64,000 nt of DNA from Pseudomonadota bacterium (GCA_023404675.1 JAEYAW010000013.1:186001-250000); one strand, 5' to 3'. Counted from the first letter of the stretch, positions 52,971-61,546 are shown. The notes: generated by a model from the sequence alone, not told the origin. Numbers and translations: made by a program.

Positions 52971-53789
52971 ATGACGCCTTTCCGCCTGTTGATGGTCGCG
53001 GGCCTCTTGCTGACGCTGACAAGCGGAGTTCATGCGCGGGATATGACGCTCGATCTGGTCGAGCCGATTGCCGAATACAAGATCTACGTCTCCGGGAAAC
53101 TCGACAAGCTGGTGGCTGACACCAGGGTCTTCACCGACGCGGTGAAGGCGGGCGATGTCGCGAAGGCGAAGGCGCTGTTCGCGCCGACCCGTCTCAGCTA
53201 CGAGGCGATCGAGCCGATCGCCGAACTGTTCAGCGATCTCGATCAGGCCATCGATTCGCGCGCGGACGATCATGAGAAGGCCGAGGCCGACCCGAATTTC
53301 ACGGGCTTTCACCGGATCGAATACGGGCTGTGGGTCAAGAACTCGACCGCCGATCTTGGACCGTTCGCCGACAAGCTGATGGCGGACGTCACGGAGCTGC
53401 ACAAGCGGATCACCTCGCTCGCGCTGCCGCCGGAGAAGGTGGTCGGCGGCGCCGCCGTTCTGATGGAGGAAGTGGCGGCCACCAAGATTTCCGGGGAGGA
53501 AGACCGCTACAGCCACACCGACCTGTGGGATTTCCGGGGCAATTTCGATGGCGCCTACAAGATCGTCGAGCTGGTGCGCCCACTGATCGCCGAAAAGGAA
53601 ATCGAGTTCTTCAAGAAGGTCGATGCCAATTTCGCGCGGGTCAACACGATCCTGGAGAAATACCGGGAGGGCGAGGGCTACGTCTCTTATGAGAAGCTGA
53701 CGGATGCCGACCGCAAGGTGCTCTCGGTGGCCGTCAACACGCTCGCGGAGGATCTGTCGACGCTGCGCGCCAAGCTCGGTCTCGACTGA
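52971..53789 (+). CDS. EfeM-like imelysin-domain periplasmic protein
   Basis: 272 aa. Signal peptide (LLMVAGLLLTLTSGVHA), then only an M75 imelysin domain with HRIEYG at residue 114; no cupredoxin domain. It resembles the C-terminal half of EfeO, so it is a second iron-binding component of the Efe system (EfeM type). It starts 27 bases after efeB and ends 2 bases from the convergent amidohydrolase stop. Confidence 0.9.
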   Translation: MTPFRLLMVAGLLLTLTSGVHARDMTLDLVEPIAEYKIYVSGKLDKLVADTRVFTDAVKAGDVAKAKALFAPTRLSYEAIEPIAELFSDLDQAIDSRADDHEKAEADPNFTGFHRIEYGLWVKNSTADLGPFADKLMADVTELHKRITSLALPPEKVVGGAAVLMEEVAATKISGEEDRYSHTDLWDFRGNFDGAYKIVELVRPLIAEKEIEFFKKVDANFARVNTILEKYREGEGYVSYEKLTDADRKVLSVAVNTLAEDLSTLRAKLGLD

Positions 53790-53791
53790 TC

Positions 53792-54805
53792 TCAGAGCGC
53801 GCTGGCCGGAGCAGGAAGCTTTGCGGCGAGCGATGGCATCAGCCGGAGCGCGTTGTCGCGGTTGACGAGCCGGGCTTCGGCTGGCGACATTTCAATCTCA
53901 TCCAGCCCGCGAATGGTCGCGGCTGTCGTATCCTCGGGCGCGAACGGGAAGTCGCTGGCGAACAGCACGTTTGTCATCGGCATGATGGTTCTCAGCGCCG
54001 TGAAGATGTGAGGCGATGCCGAGAGCGCGGTGTCGACGTGGAGGCGCGCGAGGTCGGCCCTCGCGCCTTCAGGCACCTTCTCCCGGAAATCCGCCCGCCG
54101 TTCGAGACGGCAGATGCGGTCGGCCAGGAGCGGCAGTGTGCCGCCTGCGTGGGAGAGAATGATCTTCATGCGCCGGTGGCGTGCGAGCGTTCCGCTGAAC
54201 AGCAGGCTGACGGCGGCACGCGTCGTGTCGAACGGAAACTCCAGCGTCGCGGCGGGAAGTCCGGCGAGCGGCTTCGGCGCCATGGTGTCGACCGGGTGAA
54301 AGTGGACGGCGGCCGCGCGCCGGTCGAGTTCCTGGAACAGTTCGGCGAAGCTGGCATCGCCGGGATAACTGCCCCGATAGCTGGTCATCAGGCACACGCC
54401 GTCTGCACTGAGATGCCGCAAGCAGTGGTCGAGTTCACGCAGGCTGGCGTCGATATCGGGCATCGGCAGACTGGCGAACATGCCGAAGCGGCCGGGAAAA
54501 TCCGCACACATCCGCGCGGCGAACTCGTTGCAGTCGCGCGCGAGTCCGCGCGCTGCATCCGACGGAAGATTGGTGAAGGCCGGCGCCGAAATCGACGTGA
54601 CGGCCATGGCGATTCCATTGCGATCCATGCAGTCGATGGAGACTTGCGGCGACCAGTTCGGCCGCTGTCCCGAGACGATCAGGTCTCCGATCGCCTTGTC
54701 GCCGACGACCTCCACGTAGCGGGGCGGAAGAATATGGTGCTGGACATCGATCCGTCCGTCCGGCGTCAGGTTTTTGCCTGCCGTGGCAGGGATCGGTCGT
54801 TGCAT
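53792..54805 (-). CDS. ACMSD-like amidohydrolase-family decarboxylase
   Basis: 337 aa, amidohydrolase_2 family, whose members include ACMS decarboxylase, gamma-resorcylate and 6-methylsalicylate decarboxylases. The expected metal motif HxH reads QHH (Gln22, His24 in IDVQHHILPP), so the first His is Gln. Later metal and acid residues are intact (VHFHPVDT, ILSHAGG, LFASDFPFAPED). The start at 54805 is at the head of the usual region; the frame is open to 54913. It is divergent from RidA and the cupin dioxygenase across 158 bases, pointing to a shared ring-cleavage pathway. Confidence 0.87.
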   Translation of the reverse strand: MQRPIPATAGKNLTPDGRIDVQHHILPPRYVEVVGDKAIGDLIVSGQRPNWSPQVSIDCMDRNGIAMAVTSISAPAFTNLPSDAARGLARDCNEFAARMCADFPGRFGMFASLPMPDIDASLRELDHCLRHLSADGVCLMTSYRGSYPGDASFAELFQELDRRAAAVHFHPVDTMAPKPLAGLPAATLEFPFDTTRAAVSLLFSGTLARHRRMKIILSHAGGTLPLLADRICRLERRADFREKVPEGARADLARLHVDTALSASPHIFTALRTIMPMTNVLFASDFPFAPEDTTAATIRGLDEIEMSPAEARLVNRDNALRLMPSLAAKLPAPASAL

Positions 54806-54899
54806 TCTCGAAACCTGAAATCGCCTGATCGCCGACACGGTCGGTCCGCTGCCGCCCCTGCTGCGGAGCCTTGAAACCGGATGGAGAATGCGATCAGAC

Positions 54900-54924
54900 A
54901 AATTTCTTTGCAATATCGAAATTT
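54900..54924. promoter_or_regulatory. Inverted repeat between divergent ACMSD-like and RidA genes
   Basis: AAATTTC at 54900-54906 and GAAATTT at 54918-54924 form a perfect 7-bp inverted repeat with an 11-base spacer, in the AT-rich centre of the 158-base divergent intergenic region. It could be an operator for both directions. No regulator gene lies in the cluster. Confidence 0.4.
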
Positions 54925-54963
54925 TGACCTAGTGTCGGCGCGGCTGATTTTCTGGAGGCGTGC

Positions 54964-55368
54964 GTGCCCAAACTCATCATCGAATCCAAGGCGGCGCCCG
55001 TCACCGGATTCACGGATCACAGCAAGCCATCGCCGCTGGCGCAGGCGATCCGGGCGGGTGATTTCATTTATGTGTCGGGGCAGGGCCCGCTTGATCCCGA
55101 AACAAAGCAGGTCGTGTCTGACGACATTCGTGCGCAGACGTTGCGCACGCTCGAAAACCTGAAGAACGTGCTGGCGGCGGGCGGGGCCTCGATGGCCCAT
55201 GTCGTGAATATGCGCGTGTGCCTGCGAAACGTCGCGGACTTTCCGGCCTTCAACGAGGTGTTCCGGGAGTTCATGGACGGGGAGCGCGTGACGCGCACCT
55301 GCATCGGAGGGACGCCGCACCGCACGGGCGTCAATGTCGAGATTGACTGCGTTGCCTATCTGGGGTGA
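54964..55368 (+). CDS. RidA-family enamine/imine deaminase
   Basis: 134 aa, YjgF/YER057c/UK114 fold. RidA proteins hydrolyse reactive enamines or imines; 2-aminomuconate deaminases of the nbaF/amnD type belong here. The family segments FIYVSGQGPLDPETKQV, NLKNVLAAGGASMAHVV and RTCIGGTPHRTGVNVEIDC are visible; the usual Arg near the C-terminus (R of GxxxR) is shifted. The start is GTG at 54964 with TGGAGG upstream. It is first in a three-gene plus-strand operon with the cupin dioxygenase (30 bases). Confidence 0.9.
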   Translation: MPKLIIESKAAPVTGFTDHSKPSPLAQAIRAGDFIYVSGQGPLDPETKQVVSDDIRAQTLRTLENLKNVLAAGGASMAHVVNMRVCLRNVADFPAFNEVFREFMDGERVTRTCIGGTPHRTGVNVEIDCVAYLG

Positions 55369-55398
55369 TGCACAGCGGACGGATCGGGAAGACAGGCC

Positions 55399-55932
55399 AT
55401 GTACACACGATCGTTGACGGAAGCGCCCGTGGTGAGCCTTGAGGACGAGGCGCGCAGGCTTGAGGAAAGCGGCAAGCGTGTCAGCGTGCTGTGGCAGGAG
55501 CCGGACCAGCTCACCTTCGTCGCGCGCGGCCGGGAATATCGCAGCGAGTTCCACATCAATCCGAGCGACGAGATCATGTACATGATCCGCGGCGAGATGA
55601 AGCTGCATATCCGCACGCCCGAGGGCAAGGAAGAGATCGTCACCATCCCGGAGGGCGGCCTCAACTTCACGCCGAGCGGCATGCCGCATTCGCCGCGTTT
55701 CCCGCCCGACGCATTCGCGCTGATTTCGGAGCGCAAGCGGCGGCCCGGCGAGGCCGATCGATTCCGCTGGTATTGCCCGAAATGCGATGCGCTGCTGCAC
55801 GAGGAGACCTTCATCGTGTCCGACTATCGGGCCGATCCGGTCTCCAGGGCCTACGCGAATTTCTTTGACAGCGAGGAGCACCGGACCTGCAAGGCATGCG
55901 GCAACGTGATGCCGGCTCCGGCGAGTATGTAG
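55399..55932 (+). CDS. 3-hydroxyanthranilate 3,4-dioxygenase-like ring-cleaving cupin
   Basis: 177 aa. This extradiol-type cupin opens 3-hydroxyanthranilate to 2-amino-3-carboxymuconate semialdehyde. Fe ligands are His52, Glu58 and His97; Arg48 and Glu111 match substrate-binding and catalytic positions. A rubredoxin-like second site (CPKC at 126-129, CKAC at 164-167) is intact, as in bacterial HaaO/NbaC. The loop after His97 is one residue shorter than in the classical enzyme, which may change substrate fit. The next gene starts directly after its stop. Confidence 0.88.
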   Translation: MYTRSLTEAPVVSLEDEARRLEESGKRVSVLWQEPDQLTFVARGREYRSEFHINPSDEIMYMIRGEMKLHIRTPEGKEEIVTIPEGGLNFTPSGMPHSPRFPPDAFALISERKRRPGEADRFRWYCPKCDALLHEETFIVSDYRADPVSRAYANFFDSEEHRTCKACGNVMPAPASM

Positions 55933-57627
55933 ATGACGGACGCGATTGTTTTTCCATCAGCCGGTGCTTCGGTTGCCGAGGTGCTTGGCTTCGCCGATCT
56001 TGTTCTGACCGGCGGCAAGGTCGTCACGGTGGATGCCGTGTTCTCCGTGGTGCAGGCGGTCGCGATCCGTGACGGCAAATTCCTCGCCGCCGGATCGGTC
56101 GCCGAGATCGAGAAACTATGCGGCCCGCGGACGCGGCGCATCGATCTGGCGGGACGCACGGTGCTGCCGGGACTGATCGACACGCATATCCATGTCGAGC
56201 GCGCGGGTCTTGCGGCGGTCACCGTTTCATTCGAGGGCGCGAAGACCGTCGATGACGCTCTGGAGCGCGTCGCCGCGCAGGCGGCACTGTTACCGCCCGG
56301 CAGCTGGATCCGGGGCGCGAACTGGCATCCGATGTCGCAGCTTCGCGAGAAGCGTATGATGACGCGCTACGAACTCGATCGGGTCGCGCCGGACCATCCG
56401 GTGTGTCTGCCGATCGGTCACTTCACCATGACCAACTCGCTGGGGCTTCGGCTTGCGGGAATCACGGCGCAGACGCCCGATCCGGACGGCGGAATCATTC
56501 ACCGCGATGCGGAGACCGGCGAGCCCAACGGAATTCTGGAGGAAGCCGCCGAAGATCTGGTCCGGGACCTGTTGCCGGAATGGTCGCACGAGGAGCGTGT
56601 CGCGCAGCTTCGCCAGGCGATGGCGTTCTGCAATCGTCATGGTCTCACCAGCGCGATCAGCGCCGCGGTGGATCCCGCCACCTTCCGGGCGCACCAGCAT
56701 CTGCGCGATCACAGGCAGGCGACCCTGCGCATCAGCGCGATGTACGCGCCGACCGGCGGCCTTAATCCTGCGATGACGATCGAGGAATGGGAGACGTTCT
56801 TCTCCCGGATCGGTGCTTCATCCGATTTCGGCGACGAGTGGCTGAGCTATTCCGGCGTCAAGCTGCAGATCGACGGCGGCATGACGCTGCGCACGGCGGC
56901 CATGCGCGATGGCTATCCCGACGATCCCAATTACGGCGGCACCATCGTCATCGAGCCGGAGCGCTTCCACGCGCTGGTCGCGACCGCGAACCGCTATGGC
57001 TGGCGCGTCGGCGTGCATGCGGTGGGTGACGCGGCGGTCGATCTCGTGCTCGACGCCTACGAGAATGCCGACCGCGAGCGGTCGATCCGCGGCCGGCGCT
57101 TCATCGTGATTCACGGCAGCCTGATCCAGCGCGACCAGATGGAGCGCGCCAAGGCGCTGGACGTTCGCGTCGATGCGCAGAGTGCGTTCCTGTGGGACAA
57201 GGCGGCCATCGTGGCGCAGTATCTCGGCAAGGCAACGGCGGATCGTGCCTTCCCGATGCGCTCGCTGATCGATGTGATGGGGCTCGACCTGCTCGGGCAG
57301 GGCACCGACTATCCGATCAACAGCATCAACCCGTTCATCAACATTTCGGTGATGGTGACGCGGCAGGACCGCAATGGCGATGTCTATGGCGCGAGCGAGG
57401 CCATCACCCGGGAGGAGGCGATCCGCGCCTACACCAGCGCGGCCGCCCGCTATGCCTTCCGTGAGGATTCGCTGGGGTCGATCGAGCCGGGCAAGCTGGC
57501 GGATCTCGTCATCCTCACGGACGACATTCTGTCCGTGCCGGATGAGAAGCTGAAATCCATTGGCGTCGTCGCGACCATTGTTGCGGGCAAGCCGGTGTTC
57601 GGCGAGGATGCACTGTCGCATCTGTAG
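55933..57627 (+). CDS. YtcJ-like amidohydrolase (amidohydrolase_3)
   Basis: 564 aa, full-length amidohydrolase_3 family. Metal residues include DTHIHVERAG near residue 77-79, HAVGDAAVD and HGSLIQRDQ. The family acts on N-acyl amino acids, formamides and similar amides, often with unknown natural substrates. It is translationally adjacent to the cupin dioxygenase (0 bases), so it probably acts on an amide precursor or product of that pathway. The C-terminal segment SIEPGKLADLVILTDD is standard. Confidence 0.9.
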   Translation: MTDAIVFPSAGASVAEVLGFADLVLTGGKVVTVDAVFSVVQAVAIRDGKFLAAGSVAEIEKLCGPRTRRIDLAGRTVLPGLIDTHIHVERAGLAAVTVSFEGAKTVDDALERVAAQAALLPPGSWIRGANWHPMSQLREKRMMTRYELDRVAPDHPVCLPIGHFTMTNSLGLRLAGITAQTPDPDGGIIHRDAETGEPNGILEEAAEDLVRDLLPEWSHEERVAQLRQAMAFCNRHGLTSAISAAVDPATFRAHQHLRDHRQATLRISAMYAPTGGLNPAMTIEEWETFFSRIGASSDFGDEWLSYSGVKLQIDGGMTLRTAAMRDGYPDDPNYGGTIVIEPERFHALVATANRYGWRVGVHAVGDAAVDLVLDAYENADRERSIRGRRFIVIHGSLIQRDQMERAKALDVRVDAQSAFLWDKAAIVAQYLGKATADRAFPMRSLIDVMGLDLLGQGTDYPINSINPFINISVMVTRQDRNGDVYGASEAITREEAIRAYTSAAARYAFREDSLGSIEPGKLADLVILTDDILSVPDEKLKSIGVVATIVAGKPVFGEDALSHL

Positions 57628-57633
57628 AAAGCC

Positions 57634-57651
57634 CGCCTTCAGAAGAAGGCG
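57634..57651. terminator. Hairpin between convergent amidohydrolase and hydrolase genes
   Basis: Stem CGCCTTC at 57634-57640 and GAAGGCG at 57645-57651 around an AGAA tetraloop, 7 bases after the amidohydrolase stop. On the minus strand it is followed by GGGCTTTCT, so it may end the convergent alpha/beta-hydrolase transcript and act in both directions. Confidence 0.6.
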
Positions 57652-57657
57652 TGCGGC

Positions 57658-58362
57658 CTATGCGGCGGCAATCAGAAGCGCCGCCGTCTCGGCCGGCTGG
57701 TCGAGCATGGGAAAGTGCCCGCAGGACATGCGCGTCACCGTCCAGGCGGGATCGCCGCGAAGCCGCTCGGCGATGGCGGTGAAGCTGCGCGGCTCGTAGC
57801 CGACGGCCTCGACGTAGAGACGGGGAACGACGGGCGCGGGCCCGGTCGCGACGAAAGGCTCGTCGAAACAGCGCAGCGGATGCGGCACCTGCCGCGAGTC
57901 CACCCATGCGCGGTCGTCTTCGTTCACGCCGAATGCCGCCGCGGCGAGCGGTGTTATCAGCCACTCGCGCGGCGCAGGCAGGGTACGCTGGTGCATCGAC
58001 TGCCTGCGCGACGGCGGCATGATGTCGAACACCGACTGTCCGTCGAGAGGCACGAACGCATCGAGATAGATGAGGCTGCGAAGCCGCGCTCCGATGTGGT
58101 CGGCCGCGCCGGTCACGACCATGCCGCCATAGGAATGGCCGCACAGGATCGTGTCCGACAGGTCTTCGGATTCGAACAGCGTGACGACATCGTTCACGTG
58201 GGTCGAAAGACCGACATCGGGCGACATCGCCTGCTGGCGGTCGCCAAGGCCTGTCAGGTCCGGAACGTGGACGCGATGACCCTGCGCGGTCAGGAGCGAG
58301 GTGACCCGCTCCCAGTACCACGCACCGCCCCACGCGCCATGGATCAGAACGAATGTCGCCAC
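57658..58362 (-). CDS. Alpha/beta hydrolase (salicylate-esterase/EstC-like)
   Basis: 234 aa. The oxyanion loop is HGAWGGAWYW, the nucleophile elbow is CGHSYGGMV (Ser), and Asp and His candidates are DAFVP and CGHFPMLDQP. Plant methyl-salicylate esterase-like and EstC bacterial enzymes share this style. It follows the FAD monooxygenase by 16 bases on the minus strand. It may hydrolyse an aromatic ester, amide or ring-opened product. Confidence 0.9.
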   Translation of the reverse strand: MATFVLIHGAWGGAWYWERVTSLLTAQGHRVHVPDLTGLGDRQQAMSPDVGLSTHVNDVVTLFESEDLSDTILCGHSYGGMVVTGAADHIGARLRSLIYLDAFVPLDGQSVFDIMPPSRRQSMHQRTLPAPREWLITPLAAAAFGVNEDDRAWVDSRQVPHPLRCFDEPFVATGPAPVVPRLYVEAVGYEPRSFTAIAERLRGDPAWTVTRMSCGHFPMLDQPAETAALLIAAA

Positions 58363-58378
58363 GCGCGTTCTCCGGCCC

Positions 58379-59566
58379 TCAGGCGATTTCCGCCGCGCGG
58401 CGCAGGCTGGCGATCATGCCCACGCGCTGCAGATAGGCGCGGGTCGCTTCGGGGTCGCCCTTGATCTTCAGCAGGCGCTCGCGAAACTCCGCGCGGGCTT
58501 CCGGCGTTTTGGCTTCGAGATCCGTCTTGTTCTGGATGGTCTGCTTCTGCACCGCCTCGATGGTGACGGCGCGGCGCTGACGATCATACGCATCGAGCAG
58601 CGATTCCGGCGCGCGGCCGCCGATCACCTCGATCAACTTGCCGGCATAGCTGATCGCATCGTGGATGCCGCCATTCATGCCCATGCCGCCCAGCGGATTG
58701 TTGATGTGGGCGGCATCGCCTGCCAGAGCGACGCGGCCGAGGCGGAAGGTCTTGGCGACGCGCTGGTGCACGCGATAGAGCGTCGCGTGGGTCACCTCGA
58801 ACGTTTCCTGCGGGATGATCCGCTGCAGCAGCGTCTGGCCGAAGGCGGGGACCAGCGCGTCGTCGTCCGACATCTCTGCGCTGATGGGGAACATCACGCG
58901 CCACAGTCCCGGAATCTGCAGCAGGAAATACCAGCACTCGGGATCGGCCACATAGTTGACCGAGACGAGATCGGGAATGCGTGCCTTGAAATCGTAGGGC
59001 GTGCTCAGCACCAGAAAGCGGTCCGGCCAGGTGAAGCCCTCGAACTCGATATCGAGCGAGCGGCGGACATTGCTGCGGGCGCCGTCCGCGCCGAGCACCC
59101 ACGCGGCGGTGCGCACGCTGCTCCGGCCGTTCGACGTGACATGCACGCGCGCCTGAGAGCCATCGTTCTCCACCCGCTCCACCTCGGCCCCGAACTCGAT
59201 CTGGAAACTCGGGTTCGATTGGAGGCCGTTCAGCAGAATGCGGGTCAGCTTGAACTGCTCGCTCTGCACCCGGTACGGATGCGCGGTGAGATCGGAAATG
59301 TCGGTGAAATCGAAGCCGGCGATCAGCCCGCCGTCGTGCAGACGGTACTGGAGCTGCGGCGCTTTCAGCCCCTGCGCCATCAGGGGGGCGGTCGCGCCGA
59401 ACTCGTCGAGCATGTCGAGCGTCGGGGGATGGAAGGTCGAGGCGCGCGATTCGGTGCCGAGGTCGGCCCCCGCTTCCAGCATATGGACGGGGATTCCCGC
59501 ACTGACCAGCTTGGCCGCTGCCACGAGTCCCACGGGACCGGCGCCGGCAATGATGACCTTGTCCAT
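58379..59566 (-). CDS. FAD-dependent aromatic monooxygenase
   Basis: 395 aa, single-component flavoprotein hydroxylase (FAD_binding_3). The Rossmann GAGPVGLVAAAKL at about residue 7, the DG motif GADGARSNVRRSL and the GD motif VALAGDAAHINNPLGGMGMN are all present. Relatives hydroxylate phenols, salicylate, aminobenzoates or pyridines using NAD(P)H. The start at 59566 has GAGG upstream. With the alpha/beta hydrolase it forms a minus-strand operon, and it could supply the ortho-hydroxylated substrate for the cupin dioxygenase. Confidence 0.92.
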   Translation of the reverse strand: MDKVIIAGAGPVGLVAAAKLVSAGIPVHMLEAGADLGTESRASTFHPPTLDMLDEFGATAPLMAQGLKAPQLQYRLHDGGLIAGFDFTDISDLTAHPYRVQSEQFKLTRILLNGLQSNPSFQIEFGAEVERVENDGSQARVHVTSNGRSSVRTAAWVLGADGARSNVRRSLDIEFEGFTWPDRFLVLSTPYDFKARIPDLVSVNYVADPECWYFLLQIPGLWRVMFPISAEMSDDDALVPAFGQTLLQRIIPQETFEVTHATLYRVHQRVAKTFRLGRVALAGDAAHINNPLGGMGMNGGIHDAISYAGKLIEVIGGRAPESLLDAYDRQRRAVTIEAVQKQTIQNKTDLEAKTPEARAEFRERLLKIKGDPEATRAYLQRVGMIASLRRAAEIA

Positions 59567-60032
59567 CAACCTCTGAACCTTACGTTTGAAGGGTCGCCGG
59601 CCGTTTCGCCAGCCGAAGGCTGGGGCGGCCAGACAGCGGTGAGCGAGCGGGGGCAACTGCGTTCGTCGGCCCCGATCGCCATAGCTTTCCGACCCTCTTG
59701 ATATTTCACAGTTGCGGACGATTGTCCGTTCCGCGCCTCATGAAAGGCGGGTGACCGAACTTTCACCTGTGCCGCGCTTCTGTGCAATGGGAAAGCGTAG
59801 CAAAATCTCAAAATATTTGCCCCGGGGAGCACCAACGAGCGGGAGTGCGGCTCCAGGTTGGTCAATTTATGATGTATCACTAATATTTCAGGGGTGACCC
59901 GAACGGGGTTGTGGCAGTCCCGCGGGAAGTCCGGACAGGGGCCCGGTCGTTCCCTGCCGGCAGACGGGCCAACGCGTCTCCGGCCTGCCGGCTGCGGCCG
60001 GCCGGGTTCTGGGAGACGCGTGGGCTCGCTGT
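59567..60032. other. Intergenic region upstream of the monooxygenase
   Basis: 466 bases, AT-rich at 59795-59890. It holds a near-direct repeat pair (GGGTGACCGAAC at 59749-59760, GGGTGACCCGAAC at 59892-59904), each with ATATTTCA nearby (59701-59708, 59883-59890), and a short palindrome TGATGTATCA at 59870-59879. No gene is seen. The part after 59970 holds the mqo hairpin. Confidence 0.45.
59972..60021 (-). terminator. Large hairpin after mqo
   Basis: Outer arms ACGCGTCTCC at 59972-59981 and GGAGACGCGT at 60012-60021 pair over 10 bp, with a second GC-rich stem (GGCCTGCCGG region with CCGGCC) inside. It lies 12 bases after the mqo stop. No T-run follows. Confidence 0.55.
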
Positions 60033-61532
60033 TCAGACGTTCTCGATGTGGAGCGCGGCGGCCGTGCGGGTGCGGATCGTCCGGCAGGCGTCGGCGTCCT
60101 GCCGCAGATCGATGCCGTAGGTGGGGACAATGTCTTTCAGTTTCGGAAGCCACGCATCGTCGGTCAGCCGGTCGGCGAAACATTTTTGCAGGACTTCCAT
60201 CGCGATGAACGCAGCGGTGGAGGCGCCCGGCGACGCGCCCAGCAGCGCGACGAGCGATTTGTCTTCAGCGGCGACGAGTTCGGTGCCGAACTCCAGCGTT
60301 CCGACCCGCTTCGGGTCGGGCTTGATGATCTGCACGCGCTGGCCTGCCACCGCCTTGGTCCAGTCGTGCGGTTTGGCGTTCGGGAAGAACTGTTGAAGCA
60401 TCGCGAACTGATGGTCGGCGCTCTGCATCACCTGCGAGATCAGGTACTCGCTGAGCTGCCAGTCGTCCTTCGCCACGGCCAGCATCGGCAGCACGTTGCC
60501 GGGCCGGACCGACTCGAAGAGATCGGCCAGCGAGCCGTGTTTCAGGAATTTGGTCGAGAACCCCGCATAGGGGCCGAACAGGATCGACTTCTTGCCGCCG
60601 ATGATCCGGGTGTCGAGATGCGGCACCGACATCGGCGGCGAGCCGTGCGGAGCCTTGCCATAAACCTTGGCGTGGTGGCGCTGGCTGACAGCGTCCACGT
60701 CGCAGCGCAGCCAGATGCCGCTGACCGGGAAGCCGCCATAGCCATGGCCTTCCGGAATCCCGGATTTTTGCAGCAGTTCGAGCGCGCCGCCGCCCGCGCC
60801 GATGAAGACGAACTTCGCACGGAGGGTCTGCTGCGCGAAGCTGTCGCCATGCCTGACCCCGACGCGCCACCTGCCGTCGGCCTCGCGCGTGAGCCCGGAG
60901 ACGGCCTGAAGATAGTGGATGGAGACGCCGCTCTGCGCGGCGAGGTGCTTGAACAGCAGGTGGGTCAGCGCGCCGTAATCGACGTCGGTCCCGGTCACGA
61001 TCCGTGTCGCCGCGATCGGCTCGTCCGCCGCGCGGCCCTCGGTGATCAGCGGCGCCCAGCTTTCGATCTGCTTGCGGTCCTCGCTGTATTCCATCCCGTG
61101 GTAGCAGTGATGGGCGGACATTTCCTTGAAGCGCGCGCGGAGAAAGTCCACGTTGTCCTTGCCCCAGACGAAACTCATATGCGGGCAGGCGTGGATGAAA
61201 GCCTGCGGATCGGGGATCGCGCCCTTGCCGACCAGATAGGCCCAGATCTGCCGGGAGATGTCGAACTCGGTGTTGACCTTCAGCGCCTCGGAGATGTCGA
61301 TGCTGCCATCGGCGCGCTGCGGCGTGTAGTTCAGCTCGCAGTTGGCGGCGTGGCCGGTGCCGGCGTTGTTCCAGCCGTCCGAGCTTTCCTGCGCGCAGTC
61401 GGCGAGCCTTTCGAGCACGACGATGGTCGCCGAGGGATCGAGTTCCTTCAGCACGGTGCCGAGGGTGGCGCTCATGATGCCGGCGCCGATCAGGACGATA
61501 TCGGCCGAGGCGGGCAGGGTGCTGGTCTGCAT
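60033..61532 (-). CDS. mqo: Malate:quinone oxidoreductase
   Basis: 499 aa, membrane-associated flavoprotein that oxidises malate to oxaloacetate with electron transfer to quinone. The N-terminal ADIVLIGAGIMSATLGTVLKE is the FAD fold; WNNAGTGHAANCELNYTP and GASPGASTAAFIAMEVLQK are Mqo hallmarks. The start at 61532 (MQTSTLP) replaces an unsupported frame opening at 61619. It follows a cupin gene by 14 bases and fumC further upstream on the same strand, consistent with a fumarate-to-oxaloacetate unit. Confidence 0.97.
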   Translation of the reverse strand: MQTSTLPASADIVLIGAGIMSATLGTVLKELDPSATIVVLERLADCAQESSDGWNNAGTGHAANCELNYTPQRADGSIDISEALKVNTEFDISRQIWAYLVGKGAIPDPQAFIHACPHMSFVWGKDNVDFLRARFKEMSAHHCYHGMEYSEDRKQIESWAPLITEGRAADEPIAATRIVTGTDVDYGALTHLLFKHLAAQSGVSIHYLQAVSGLTREADGRWRVGVRHGDSFAQQTLRAKFVFIGAGGGALELLQKSGIPEGHGYGGFPVSGIWLRCDVDAVSQRHHAKVYGKAPHGSPPMSVPHLDTRIIGGKKSILFGPYAGFSTKFLKHGSLADLFESVRPGNVLPMLAVAKDDWQLSEYLISQVMQSADHQFAMLQQFFPNAKPHDWTKAVAGQRVQIIKPDPKRVGTLEFGTELVAAEDKSLVALLGASPGASTAAFIAMEVLQKCFADRLTDDAWLPKLKDIVPTYGIDLRQDADACRTIRTRTAAALHIENV

Positions 61533-61546
61533 GGGGCTGGCTCTTG

